Positions 1-7,643 of a DNA stretch of 17,943 bases are shown piece by piece. The notes beneath the pieces were generated by a model. It was not told where the DNA came from and made no database searches. It saw only the letters and a program-made list of their open reading frames with translations. Positions within the stretch are counted from its first letter, which is position 1. Each line of letters begins with the position of its first letter. The DNA comes from Anaerolineaceae bacterium (GTDB lineage Bacteria; Chloroflexota; Anaerolineae; Anaerolineales; Anaerolineaceae). Location of the stretch: positions 1 to 17,943 of the forward strand of contig JAQTMA010000068.1 of the NCBI GenBank assembly GCA_028714615.1, given 5' to 3'. The position numbers were made by a program, and so were the translations under genes.

Positions 1-1
1 T

Positions 2-253
2 GGAACTGCCCGCCAGGCGGAGCGTGGTTACCGTCCGCTGGCAGGCATCCTCGCTGCTCCCGCCCCAAGCGAGGTGGTAACGGTAGACGCAGAGGATTTC
101 TGGTTGAGCTGGCGCAATTCCTTCCGGCAAGGAGAGAACCTCTTCATCGAATCGCGACGATTCTGGGAATCGTCGCCAGTTGCCCTCTGGCTCCTCCAAT
201 CCAGGCAGGCGATCAATGGAGGATCGACGGCAGGTAGAGCCGCACCGGGCTGA
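2..253 (+). CDS. Probable 3' end of an unidentified gene, truncated by the window edge
   Basis: Reading frame 2 of the + strand is open from the window edge to a TGA at 251-253, about 83 codons with no stop. The translation is more protein-like than the other frames: it has an acidic/aromatic stretch reading VDAEDFWLSWRNSF followed by FIESRRFWESSPVALWLLQ, and most codons end in G or C. Frame 1 is also open, to a TAG near 235, but reads as low-complexity Arg/Pro/Cys sequence. No start codon is in view and I do not recognise the family. The last 41 bases overlap the 3' end of the convergent beta-helix gene. It may instead be non-coding, and more upstream sequence would settle this. Confidence 0.42.
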   Translation, partial: GTARQAERGYRPLAGILAAPAPSEVVTVDAEDFWLSWRNSFRQGENLFIESRRFWESSPVALWLLQSRQAINGGSTAGRAAPG

Positions 254-2033
254 CGTCAAAGCCCAGGGGAAGCGGTGGCTCGCCTAAACCCGTTTCGCGG
301 GAAGAAACGCCCGTGGCGGTCACGTTCCCGCTCCCGGCCGACGCCCCGCGCACATTCAAGGTAAAGTGGCATTCGGTATCCGGCGTGCTGATGCCCTTGG
401 CGTCTCCGGAAAAGACGGCGATGCGTTCACCGGGGATGGCCGCGAAGCTGCCCCCGCAGAGAGATGGAAACCCCGGGTGTACGACCGGGTCGGCAAAGAC
501 CAGGGGTTCCGGCAGGGTGATGGTGAATGCAAGCTTCGATAGGGTGGACGGATCGGCGTTCGGATTAGAGACGGCGATATATAGGGCGGTTGTTTCTCCC
601 ACCCGGAACGGGATTGGGTACTGGTGGAAGGTTTCGATGGTAGGGGGCAGCAGCGCCTCATACGCGCCGATATCGGGGGCGCCGTTATAGGCAAACCCCC
701 GTTGGTCTTGGGTAGGGTCGGGCCAAATTGGATTCGCGGCTTGATCGATGGCCGGGCTGCCTTTTTGCAGGGCGCGGGTGAAGGTGGAACCGCCGTTATC
801 GCGCAGTGGGCTAAGCAACGGATCAGTATTCATCTTGTCGGTTGATGGAAACGGCAATAGAACGCAACTGCTGTCCGAACTGATGTTATGCCCATCCGAA
901 ATGATATTCACTATCCCGCTGCAGTTATTATCGGAAAGACCTGCCAGGATCGAATTTCTTGGACGAACTTGTGAAGTAGCAGCTCCGAAATAGATGCTGG
1001 CTCCAGCCGTAGCGCTGTTATCGGCCACGGTAACGTGGTTGAGGGTCAGTTTCCCATCGGTATCCAGGTAGAATGCTCCGCCTTGATTTGCCGCCTGGTT
1101 GCCGGTGATTGTGGAATTGACAATCACAGCCTGGTTATAGAGCAGTATCCCACCCCCGACGCCGGTCGAATGGTTCCCGCTGATCGTCGAGTTCCTCAGG
1201 GTGAATGATCCCGTAACCGCATTAACGAAAAGACCTGCACCGCGACCCGACTCATTCCCGCTGACGGTGACTTGATCCAAAACCGTCGTCCCGCCGGCGA
1301 TATTCAATCCTCCGCCGCCAATTCCGCCGCTGTTGGTATTCTCAAGGATCGTCGTGTTGTTGATGGTATTCGAGCCGCCAGATAAGCCAATCCCGCCTCC
1401 CCAGCGGCCTGAGCTATTCCCGGCAACCCGGCTGTTGTTGATGGATAGCGTGCAGTCATGACTGGCGATCCCCCCTCCATAGTAGTCTCCAGACCCGGTG
1501 TTCGCCAACGTATTATTTTGAACGTACACCTGGGTCAGGGAGAGCGTGGCGTGCGCACAGAACACCCCCGCGCCATTATCATCCGTAACCAGGCCGTTCT
1601 GGATAGAGAGATACTGTAGATTTACGGTTTTGCCAGTAGCCGCTATGTTTAATACGCGCCCCTCGCTTTTGGCATCCAAAATTGCAAGCGGTGGGCTGCC
1701 CACCGGCGTCTCGGGTCCGGCCAGCGTTAATGAATACAGGATGGGATCGCTTATGCGGGGGTATGTGCCCGCCGCCATCTGGATGGTATAGCCATCCCCG
1801 CCGACCTTCGCCAGCGCCCCTTCGAGCTTGCAGGGTTGAGCGGGATCCGTACAGGGGTTACCCGGGATGTACGTCGACGTGGGCGAGACGTACAGGGTCG
1901 TTCCTCCCCCGGCGGCCGCCGGCTGCGGGAAGGCAGCAAGTCCCAGGCTGAGAACCAGGGCGAGCGCAGCCAGGTTACACACCACCGGGCGGGATTGCAG
2001 CAGGCAATGTGATAGGATTGTGGTGATGCGCAT
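213..2033 (-). CDS. Secreted right-handed beta-helix protein with choice-of-anchor Q domain
   Basis: This encodes a 606-aa exported protein, probably on the cell surface. Residues 1-41 form a signal peptide: a hydrophobic run LAALALVLSLGLAAF, then a cleavage site like PAAA|GG. Residues 120-370 contain repeated N-x-T-I/V-x-x-N and GGG-I/L units typical of Pmp/pectate-lyase-like parallel beta-helices. Residues 403-459 carry the choice-of-anchor Q signature: NTDPLLSPLRDNGGS, GSPAID, DQRG and PDIGAYE. Residues 460-606 form a separate beta-rich domain ending RLYLPSILH. The ATG at 2033 is chosen because it has an AAGGAG Shine-Dalgarno 7 nt upstream and is followed at once by the signal peptide; an in-frame ATG at 2129 would bury the signal peptide. 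No enzymatic residues can be identified, so adhesion, carbohydrate binding or a structural role are all possible. Confidence 0.88.
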   Translation of the reverse strand: MRITTILSHCLLQSRPVVCNLAALALVLSLGLAAFPQPAAAGGGTTLYVSPTSTYIPGNPCTDPAQPCKLEGALAKVGGDGYTIQMAAGTYPRISDPILYSLTLAGPETPVGSPPLAILDAKSEGRVLNIAATGKTVNLQYLSIQNGLVTDDNGAGVFCAHATLSLTQVYVQNNTLANTGSGDYYGGGIASHDCTLSINNSRVAGNSSGRWGGGIGLSGGSNTINNTTILENTNSGGIGGGGLNIAGGTTVLDQVTVSGNESGRGAGLFVNAVTGSFTLRNSTISGNHSTGVGGGILLYNQAVIVNSTITGNQAANQGGAFYLDTDGKLTLNHVTVADNSATAGASIYFGAATSQVRPRNSILAGLSDNNCSGIVNIISDGHNISSDSSCVLLPFPSTDKMNTDPLLSPLRDNGGSTFTRALQKGSPAIDQAANPIWPDPTQDQRGFAYNGAPDIGAYEALLPPTIETFHQYPIPFRVGETTALYIAVSNPNADPSTLSKLAFTITLPEPLVFADPVVHPGFPSLCGGSFAAIPGERIAVFSGDAKGISTPDTECHFTLNVRGASAGSGNVTATGVSSRETGLGEPPLPLGFDVSPVRLYLPSILH

Positions 2034-2165
2034 AGGTTTCTCCTTGTGGACTGCGAATGTCATTCCCCGGTTACGTTCTAGCGGATGATCACCGGCAAAC
2101 GGCCAGTTCCTCCAGCCCCATACCAGCAATTACCGCTATAGTCGCTCAATTCATTATTAATGGAT
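2034..2165 (-). other. Long 5' leader of the beta-helix gene
   Basis: Between the predicted start near 2165 and the ATG at 2033 lie about 130 untranslated nt. The leader contains a possible hairpin around 2087-2103 (ACTGGC, 5-nt loop, GCCGGT on the minus strand, with one G-T pair). It ends in the AAGGAG ribosome binding site. I could not match it to a riboswitch class by eye. The rest of the gap up to the kinase stop (2201-2318) shows no gene and no convincing terminator. Confidence 0.35.
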
Positions 2166-2171
2166 AATCAG

Positions 2172-2200
2172 AGTATACGAGTTTGTAAGGCGCCTGTCAA
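2172..2200 (-). promoter_or_regulatory. Sigma-70-type promoter of the beta-helix gene
   Basis: On the minus strand, TTGACA (2195-2200) lies 17 nt before TATACT (2172-2177). This is a perfect -35, a 5/6 -10 and ideal spacing, within an AT-rich stretch between the kinase and the beta-helix gene. Transcription would start near 2165, leaving a 5' leader of about 130 nt before the ATG at 2033. It is the best promoter in the window. Confidence 0.75.
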
Positions 2201-2318
2201 TTAACGAAAACGATAAGCTAAGCCTCTGTTCATTAAGATCGTGGCAACCATTCCAGGCATGGCGCGCAAAGGCGTCACAATGCCGTACACCTCTCACAAC
2301 GGTCATATTCCGCCGCAT

Positions 2319-3701
2319 TCAGCCTTGAGCTTCCCTGGCCAGCGGCAGCCAGACGCAGAACGTCGTGCCCTGGCCCTCCTTGGAGTCGACCTCGATGCGG
2401 CCGTTGTGGTTCCGCACGATCCAATAAGCGATGGACAGGCCCAATCCAAAGCCGCTGCCCTCTCGTGTGCGGGTTCGCGCTTTCTCGGCGCGATAGAAGC
2501 GCTCGAAGACGTGCGGCAGATCCTGGCTCGGGATGCCCGGGCCGGTATCCTGCACGATCAAGCGGGCCTGTTCGCCGGTTTTGCTCAAGCTAAGGTTCAC
2601 CTTCCCGCCCGAAGGCGTGTATTTGATCGAGTTCCCCACCAGGTTCAGCAACACCTGCTTGAGCCGGTCGCGATCGCCCACCACCAGCACCTGGTCGATG
2701 TCCGTAATGCGCAGTTGCAGGCGGTCGCCGGCCAGCACGTGCATCTGTTGGAATACCTCCAGCATGACCGTATCCAGCTCGACTGGGGCCATATCGAGCG
2801 GCAGTTTGCCCGATTCCGCCTGGGCCAGCAGCAGCAGGTCGCCGACCATGCGCGTCAGCCGGTCGACCTCTCCCTCGATGCTGGAGAGCGACTCGTCGTC
2901 GGTCACGCCCATGCGCCGCAGGAGTGCCACGTTACCCTTGATCACCGTGAGCGGGGTGCGCAGCTCGTGGGAGACGTCTGCCAGAAAACGGCGTTGTGAG
3001 GTGAACAGGCTCTCCAGGCGTACCATGGTTTGATTGAAGGCGTGGATCAACTGTCCGACCTCGTCGCTAGCCGGTCCCGAGAAGGGGATGCGGCGCGAGA
3101 GATCGTCGGCGTTGGTGATGTGGGTGGCGGCCTGGGTGACCATCTCCAGCGGCGCCAGCGTGCGCCCGGTGGTGAACCAGGCTCCTAGCCCACCCAGGAA
3201 GATGGATATGAGCGTGGTAATGGCCAGGACGATCAACATGGCTTGTTGAGTGGCCTCAATCAGAGCCAGGCTTGCGCCCACTTCCAGTAGGCCGATGAGC
3301 CGGCCGTTCACCTGCAAGGGCACCGAAAGCACCCTCAGGTGGGCAGATGCGACCGTGGAATTGCGGAAGATGGGCCGGGTGGCTTTCATCCCCAAGGGAT
3401 CCATCGGCTCGGTCAGCCGGCTGGTGTTGGGAGACGCTGCGTTCAGTTTGCCATCATGCCCCCACACCTGCACGAATACGTTTTCGGTCAGGTCCAAGGA
3501 TGGAAATTGCATGATACTCAAATGGCCGGATGGGTCCACGCTGATCACGGCGGTGATCTCGTTGACGGTCTCTTGCAGCAAGCTGTCCACCTGGCTGACG
3601 AGCATAACGCTGACCAGGCTATATACCAGGATGCCAAACAATAACAGCACGCCCCCCATCAGGGAGGCGTACAAGATCGTCAGGCGTAATCGTAAAGACA
3701 T
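2319..3701 (-). CDS. HAMP-domain sensor histidine kinase
   Basis: This 460-aa membrane kinase autophosphorylates on histidine and should pass the phosphate to the regulator encoded just upstream. TM1 spans about residues 8-34 and TM2 about 153-176. They enclose an extracytoplasmic sensor region of about 115 residues that I cannot assign to a named sensor fold. HAMP covers about 177-230. The H-box ADVSHELRTP places the phosphoacceptor at His245. The N-box LLNLVGNSIKYTP has Asn357, followed by G1 DTGPGIP (385-391), the F-box region VFERFYRAE and G2 GSGFGLGLS (416-423). All catalytic motifs are intact. Its ATG shares one base with the regulator's stop (TGATG), implying translational coupling. 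The signal is unknown; the neighbouring envelope genes make an envelope cue plausible. Confidence 0.95.
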   Translation of the reverse strand: MSLRLRLTILYASLMGGVLLLFGILVYSLVSVMLVSQVDSLLQETVNEITAVISVDPSGHLSIMQFPSLDLTENVFVQVWGHDGKLNAASPNTSRLTEPMDPLGMKATRPIFRNSTVASAHLRVLSVPLQVNGRLIGLLEVGASLALIEATQQAMLIVLAITTLISIFLGGLGAWFTTGRTLAPLEMVTQAATHITNADDLSRRIPFSGPASDEVGQLIHAFNQTMVRLESLFTSQRRFLADVSHELRTPLTVIKGNVALLRRMGVTDDESLSSIEGEVDRLTRMVGDLLLLAQAESGKLPLDMAPVELDTVMLEVFQQMHVLAGDRLQLRITDIDQVLVVGDRDRLKQVLLNLVGNSIKYTPSGGKVNLSLSKTGEQARLIVQDTGPGIPSQDLPHVFERFYRAEKARTRTREGSGFGLGLSIAYWIVRNHNGRIEVDSKEGQGTTFCVWLPLAREAQG

Positions 3702-4378
3702 CAGGGCATCTCACGCAGCACGTACCCCACGCCGCGGACGGTATGGAGCAGTCGCTCTTCCCCCTCGATCTCCAGTTTTTGCCGCAGGTAGCGGATGTAG
3801 ACGTCCAGCACATTGCTCTCACCGCCGAAGTCGTATCCCCACACCCGGTCGAAGATCACTTCGCGAGTCAACACCTGGCGTGGGTGCCGCAAGAAAAGCT
3901 CGATCAGGTCGTATTCCTTAGCGGTCAGGGAGATGACGCGTCCTTTGCGGTACGCCTGGCGGGTGCCGGTATCCAGGGTCAGGTCGTTAAACTGGAGCAC
4001 CTGGGAACGGTCCGGCTGCGTGCGGCGCAGCAAGGCTCGCAGGCGGGCGAGCAGCTCGTCGAGCTCGAATGGTTTCACCAGGTAATCATCTGCCCCGGCA
4101 TCCAATCCCTGCACGCGGTCCTGGATGGTATCTTTGGCGGTCAACATCAGAATGGGGACGTTGCCGGCGGAGCGCAGCCGCTGGCATACTTCCAGGCCGT
4201 CCATCCCGGGGAGCATCCAATCCAAAACGATAAGATCCGGGTGCTGATCTCGCGCCAGGTTCAGGCCTGTTTGGCCTTCCGTCGCTGTATCCACCTGGTA
4301 GCCTTCATAGACCAGGCTGCGCCGCAGCATCTTCAGGATAGCCTCATCATCTTCGATAATCAGGATGCGTTCCTTCAT
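3701..4378 (-). CDS. OmpR/PhoB-family response regulator
   Basis: This 225-aa DNA-binding regulator pairs with the kinase downstream. The receiver domain (1-118) has the acidic pocket at Glu9-Asp10-Asp11, the phosphoacceptor Asp53 in [13 protein letters not shown], the switch residue Thr80 and Lys102 in YLVKPF. The winged-helix domain (about 126-222) carries the OmpR-type signature [23 protein letters not shown] and VRGVGYVLR. The ATG at 4378 is preferred over an in-frame start further upstream (4567), because the receiver domain begins immediately and GGGGGAGG lies 4 nt before it. It is the first gene of a two-gene operon and is divergent from the sugar transferase. Targets are unknown. Confidence 0.95.
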   Translation of the reverse strand: MKERILIIEDDEAILKMLRRSLVYEGYQVDTATEGQTGLNLARDQHPDLIVLDWMLPGMDGLEVCQRLRSAGNVPILMLTAKDTIQDRVQGLDAGADDYLVKPFELDELLARLRALLRRTQPDRSQVLQFNDLTLDTGTRQAYRKGRVISLTAKEYDLIELFLRHPRQVLTREVIFDRVWGYDFGGESNVLDVYIRYLRQKLEIEGEERLLHTVRGVGYVLREMP

Positions 4379-4394
4379 ATGTCCTCCCCCAGCC

Positions 4395-4403
4395 AATATA
4401 CCA
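4395..4403 (-). promoter_or_regulatory. Candidate extended -10 element of the response regulator operon
   Basis: The minus strand reads TGGTATATT (TATATT at 4395-4400), an extended -10 with no good -35 at 16-18 nt. A start near 4388 would leave only about 10 nt of leader, placing the Shine-Dalgarno at the 5' end of the mRNA. The very short leader lowers confidence. Confidence 0.35.
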
Positions 4404-4487
4404 CAGAGTAAAATTTTCGGGTAGTAAACCAAAGTTGGCATATTGCGGCTGGCTTTGCAAGATACCCTATAGTGCCTCAATGATCTT

Positions 4488-4496
4488 TGGTACAAT
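4488..4496 (+). promoter_or_regulatory. Extended -10 element positioned for a leaderless transcript of the sugar transferase
   Basis: TGG followed by TACAAT (4491-4496) is an extended -10 matching the TATAAT consensus at 5 of 6 bases. The usual 6-7 nt spacing puts transcription start at 4502-4503, exactly the GTG start codon. No Shine-Dalgarno precedes that codon, which agrees with a leaderless mRNA. No consensus -35 is seen. Confidence 0.5.
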
Positions 4497-4502
4497 TCAA
4501 AA

Positions 4503-5135
4503 GTGCCCCCTTTTTTGATCCCCCCGGGGATTCCCCTGTCGAAACGTTTGCTCGACCTGGCGCTCACGCTGCCGGGGTTGGTGCTGCTCTCGCCGTTCCT
4601 GGCGGGGATTGCCGTTTGGGTGCGGTTCGCCGGCGGAACGCCCGTGCTCTTTCGCCAGGTGCGCCCCGGTTATCAGGGGAAGCTCTTTACGGTCTATAAA
4701 TTCCGCACCATGACCGAACACAAGGACGAGCACGGGGTGCTCCTCCCAGACGGGCAACGCCTGCCCCCCTGGGGACGGTTTTTGCGCGCCGCCAGCCTGG
4801 ATGAGCTGCCCGAACTGTTCAACGTTGTCCGTGGGGAAATGAGCCTGGTCGGGCCCCGCCCGCTGTTGGCTCGCTACCTGGAGCGCTACACCCCCGAACA
4901 GTTGCGCCGCCATGAGGTGGCTCCCGGAATCACCGGTTGGGCGCAGGTCAACGGCCGCAACACCCTCACCTGGGAGGATAAGTTCCGCCTGGACGTATGG
5001 TACGTGGAGCATTGGTCGTTCTGGTTGGATGTGAAAATCCTGGCGCTGACGGTCTGGAAGGTGTTGAAACGGGAGGGCATCTCCCAGCCCGGTATGGCTA
5101 CGGCGGAGGAGTTCCATGGGGAGGATAGGGACTAG
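4503..5135 (+). CDS. Small phosphoglycosyl transferase (bacterial sugar transferase, PglC-like)
   Basis: This 210-aa monotopic membrane enzyme is expected to move a sugar-1-phosphate from a nucleotide sugar to undecaprenyl phosphate, starting a cell-surface glycan. Residues 13-41 ([20 protein letters not shown] and onward) form the membrane-associated helix. Family motifs follow in order: FRQVRPG, VYKFRTM, then ASLDELPEL with the catalytic Asp100-Glu101 pair, SLVGPRPLL, and [12 protein letters not shown]. At this size it is the minimal form, without the N-terminal TM domain of WbaP/WcaJ-type proteins. The start is GTG without a Shine-Dalgarno. No other glycosyltransferase, flippase or polymerase gene is in the window, so it appears to be an orphan. 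Its last 38 bases overlap the convergent lipoprotein gene. The sugar cannot be told from sequence. Confidence 0.92.
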   Translation: MPPFLIPPGIPLSKRLLDLALTLPGLVLLSPFLAGIAVWVRFAGGTPVLFRQVRPGYQGKLFTVYKFRTMTEHKDEHGVLLPDGQRLPPWGRFLRAASLDELPELFNVVRGEMSLVGPRPLLARYLERYTPEQLRRHEVAPGITGWAQVNGRNTLTWEDKFRLDVWYVEHWSFWLDVKILALTVWKVLKREGISQPGMATAEEFHGEDRD

Positions 5136-6186
5136 CGCTAACCCCGATCCTTCCTGCCGCCAGGTCCTCCACCACCTGTTCCACCAGCCGCATTTTGCCG
5201 GGCGTCAGAACGCTGTTATCGACCTGGCTCACCGTCAACCGGGCATTGAGCGCCAGCCCTGCTTTCCCTGCCATCAGGTCAGGCCACAGGGCTTCGAGCG
5301 CCGGGATTGGATCGCTGCCGACGGTGGCGATCCAGTGCGTTATAAGGGCGTCAGTCGGCGGCGTGGCGCCGATAAGGCGCGCTCCCGCCTGCGAGAGCGC
5401 ATCCCACACATCCGGCGCAGCCAGGGCCGGGGGAACGTAGACCACTTTGGCCCCTTTGGTTTTCAGCTCTGCGACCGCACCCTGCCATTCCGTGGGGGAC
5501 ACCGCATCCGCATAGACGGGATAGCCGGGATACGGGGGCGATTTCGGCAGGCAGATGCCGCACACGTAACGCGCCCCATTCAAGAACGCCTCCCGAACAA
5601 CCTGCCCTGGAGCGTCGCCCAGGCTGAGCGTCCCGGCCCGCCAGTCGGAGGTTGTCAGGGCGGCGATATACCCGGCCAGGAAGGCGGTTTGTGCGGCCTG
5701 GCTGTCTCCCCCGATCACGCTCACGTTGTTCTCGGCCTGCCATTCACCCGCTCCGATGGCGACGAATTGAGTCGCCGGCGCCTTTCCGGACAATCCGGCG
5801 ACATCCACACTCCCTGGCTGCCCGGTCGTGGAGACCACAACTACGACTTTCACGCCGGAGGTCAGATCCGCCGCATCGAGCCCCGGACGCACCTCCACTT
5901 TCATGCCGGAAGTGGCCGCCAGCGCTTCGAGAGTGGTGCGCAGTGCCTGAGCGGCTGCCGGCAGGTTGGCCGGGTCGCTGCCCGGGATGACCAGCAGGGC
6001 CTTCGCTCCCTCGGCGGTAGCGGAGGGAGCGGCCGGAGGGGAAAGCGTGACGGCCGGGATGACGCCGGTTGGCGTGGAGGAGTTTCCGGTGGGACCCGGC
6101 CGGAAGCCGCAGCCAGAGAGGATCAGGCTGGTTAGCAGTACAAGACTGAGGAACGTGTGGAGCGATGCAGAGCGGGTAGATGGCAT
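5098..6186 (-). CDS. Lipoprotein resembling BMP-family substrate-binding proteins
   Basis: This 362-aa protein is probably lipid-anchored outside the membrane. The signal peptide runs to the lipobox LILSGC, with Cys26 as the acylated residue, followed by a Gly/Pro/Thr/Ser linker to about residue 60. The mature part alternates strands and helices as in a type I periplasmic-binding fold: VKVVVVVSTTG, FVAIGAGEW, QTAFLAGYIAALTT (a typical BMP-like segment), AFLNGARYVCG, GAKVVYVPPAL, and GARLIGATPP. No ABC permease or ATPase gene is adjacent, so a transport role is not supported by context, and a sensor or carrier role is possible. The start is ambiguous between ATGs at 6198 and 6186; the second gives a compact lipoprotein signal. 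The 3' end overlaps the sugar transferase gene by 38 nt. Confidence 0.78.
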   Translation of the reverse strand: MPSTRSASLHTFLSLVLLTSLILSGCGFRPGPTGNSSTPTGVIPAVTLSPPAAPSATAEGAKALLVIPGSDPANLPAAAQALRTTLEALAATSGMKVEVRPGLDAADLTSGVKVVVVVSTTGQPGSVDVAGLSGKAPATQFVAIGAGEWQAENNVSVIGGDSQAAQTAFLAGYIAALTTSDWRAGTLSLGDAPGQVVREAFLNGARYVCGICLPKSPPYPGYPVYADAVSPTEWQGAVAELKTKGAKVVYVPPALAAPDVWDALSQAGARLIGATPPTDALITHWIATVGSDPIPALEALWPDLMAGKAGLALNARLTVSQVDNSVLTPGKMRLVEQVVEDLAAGRIGVSASPYPPHGTPPP

Positions 6187-6223
6187 TGTATCAAGCATCC
6201 CTGGGTAGCCGAAAAGTACCTGT

Positions 6224-6231
6224 ATTATAAT
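6224..6231. promoter_or_regulatory. Palindromic -10-like element between divergent genes
   Basis: ATTATAAT is its own reverse complement, so TATAAT reads on both strands (6226-6231 on +, 6224-6229 on -). On the minus strand it would start a transcript near 6217, ahead of the lipoprotein start at 6186. On the + strand it points toward the DUF389-like gene. No consensus -35 is seen at the right distance on the minus strand. Confidence 0.4.
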
Positions 6232-6252
6232 GGAGACATGATGTATGGCGCT

Positions 6253-6280
6253 TTGGGATTCTCCCAGGTCGCGGTAAAAT
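6253..6280 (+). promoter_or_regulatory. Candidate promoter for the DUF389-like gene
   Basis: TTGGGA (6253-6258), a 16-nt spacer, then TAAAAT (6275-6280) match the -35 at 4/6 and the -10 at 5/6. Transcription would begin near 6287, giving a leader of about 80 nt to the ATG at 6366. Confidence 0.4.
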
Positions 6281-6365
6281 GGAATGAGATCGGCGAAGCG
6301 CACCCTTCATTTCACTCAATCGACCAATTCGGGCTATCCTGTTGGATGATCGCGAGCTTAAGACA

Positions 6366-7580
6366 ATGACCCTGCCTGCCAGCGAGCCTATCCCCGACGA
6401 TACGGACCATCTGCCTCCGGCGCGTCGCCGGCGCGAAAGACGCCACCTGGCGCCTCTCGGGCTGGGTGAGCGCAATGAACGCGCCGCGTTCTTAGATAGC
6501 CTGGCCGCGCGCGCGATTCCCTCCTTCGACTTTTTCCTCTTCTCTCTCATCTCCGGCCTGGTGTTCGGCCTGGGGTTCTTGCTCAATGCCCCGGCCGTGT
6601 CGGTCGTGGCAGCCGTCCTGGCGCCTTTCCTCGCTCCGCTGCTCGGCTTATCCCTGGCCACCGTCATCGGCTCGGGCCGCTTCTTCCTAAAATCCCTGAT
6701 CAGCTCGGTGTTGGGCGTAGGGCTGGCTTTTCTGGGCGGTTTCCTTGCCGGATTTGCCCCGCGCTATCTGCCCAGCCTGCCGTTACCACTCACCTGGGGT
6801 GTATCCCAAACCCAATTCTCATGGCCGAGCCTGGCAGCCTTGAGCCTGTTGGTCGTGCTGACCGTAACCGGTTATGTCCGCAGCCAATCCAAGGCGTTCC
6901 TCCCGGAAGTGGGTATGGCGTACCTGCTGTACCTTCCCCTGGCTGCGGCGGGGTTTGGTTTGAGCGCCGGCGCTGGGGAGCTGTGGCCGCACGGCTTGAT
7001 CGTTTTCTCTGTGCATCTGGCCTGGACAGTGGTGTTGGGAGCGCTGATCTTGGCGGCGTTAGGCCTGCGCCCTTTGACCGTGTTCGGATATTCGCTTGGC
7101 GCGACCATCGGACTGTCCGGCCTCGTCGTGCTGCTCGCCTTGAGCGGGATCGGGACGATCTTACGTCGCCAGGAGACCATCCCGATCGTCGTCCCCACCC
7201 AACAGACTCCCACCGCCACCCTGGTGACCGCTACTGCTACCCCCACCGAAGCAGTTCCGACCGCCACGCCGACCCCCCGCGTCACGCCTTCGAACACGCT
7301 CGTTCCCAGCGCGACGTTTACCGAGACCATTACCCCGGCGCCGACCCCCGTCTGGGCGATCATCAACGCGGCCAGCCTGAACGGCGCCTATATCCGGGCG
7401 GAACCCAAAGTGGGTTCGAAGATTTTGACTTCTGTGCTCAACGGCGCCCTGGTCAAAGTCCTCCCCGAAACCATTCAGGATGGGGGGACCATTTGGGCGC
7501 ACATTCTGACCACCGGCGGGTTGCAGGGCTGGATCGTCCAATCCCTGCTCGTTACCGCCACCCCTGCGCCGGGCTGGTAA
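6366..7580 (+). CDS. DUF389-like polytopic membrane protein with a C-terminal SH3b domain
   Basis: This 404-aa protein has three parts. Residues 1-50 are charged and Arg-rich, presumably cytoplasmic. Residues 54-265 hold about six hydrophobic segments; the first two (FFLFSLISGLVFGLGFLL, then AVSVVAAVLAPFLAPLLGL) resemble the DUF389 pattern of a non-specific membrane pair with conserved APxxxPxLG. Residues 272-328 are a Thr/Pro/Ala linker. Residues 332-396 form a bacterial SH3-like domain: INAASLNGAYIRAEP, VLNGALVKVLP, WAHI and GWIVQSLL. SH3b domains often bind cell-wall peptides, so the tail is probably extracytoplasmic. The start is unclear: a TTG at 6342 would add eight residues, and neither start has a clear Shine-Dalgarno. 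The DUF389 assignment is by pattern only. Function is unknown. Confidence 0.75.
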   Translation: MTLPASEPIPDDTDHLPPARRRRERRHLAPLGLGERNERAAFLDSLAARAIPSFDFFLFSLISGLVFGLGFLLNAPAVSVVAAVLAPFLAPLLGLSLATVIGSGRFFLKSLISSVLGVGLAFLGGFLAGFAPRYLPSLPLPLTWGVSQTQFSWPSLAALSLLVVLTVTGYVRSQSKAFLPEVGMAYLLYLPLAAAGFGLSAGAGELWPHGLIVFSVHLAWTVVLGALILAALGLRPLTVFGYSLGATIGLSGLVVLLALSGIGTILRRQETIPIVVPTQQTPTATLVTATATPTEAVPTATPTPRVTPSNTLVPSATFTETITPAPTPVWAIINAASLNGAYIRAEPKVGSKILTSVLNGALVKVLPETIQDGGTIWAHILTTGGLQGWIVQSLLVTATPAPGW

Positions 7581-7643
7581 AGCGCCAGGCTGGTAGTACA
7601 GGGCGCAAAAGCAATCGATTGAATACCTTCAAAGGAGCAGTGC

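Noticed and set aside
28..216. A 62-codon open frame on the minus strand at the left edge
   Set aside because: The + strand frame ending at 253 looks more protein-like, and the minus-strand frame has no ribosome binding site or domain.
5116..6135. A 339-codon open frame on the + strand opposite the lipoprotein gene
   Set aside because: The minus strand has a clear lipobox and binding-protein-like fold; the antisense product is Arg/Gly-rich and lacks recognisable features.
6238..6369. A short + strand open frame beginning at ATGATG just after TATAAT
   Set aside because: It would be a leaderless peptide of about 43 residues with no recognisable feature, and it overlaps the better-supported promoter and start of the DUF389-like gene.
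7583..7610. GCGCC...GGGCGC inverted repeat after the DUF389-like gene as a terminator
   Set aside because: The stem is only 5-6 bp with a long loop and no T-tract, and the next gene follows on the same strand.
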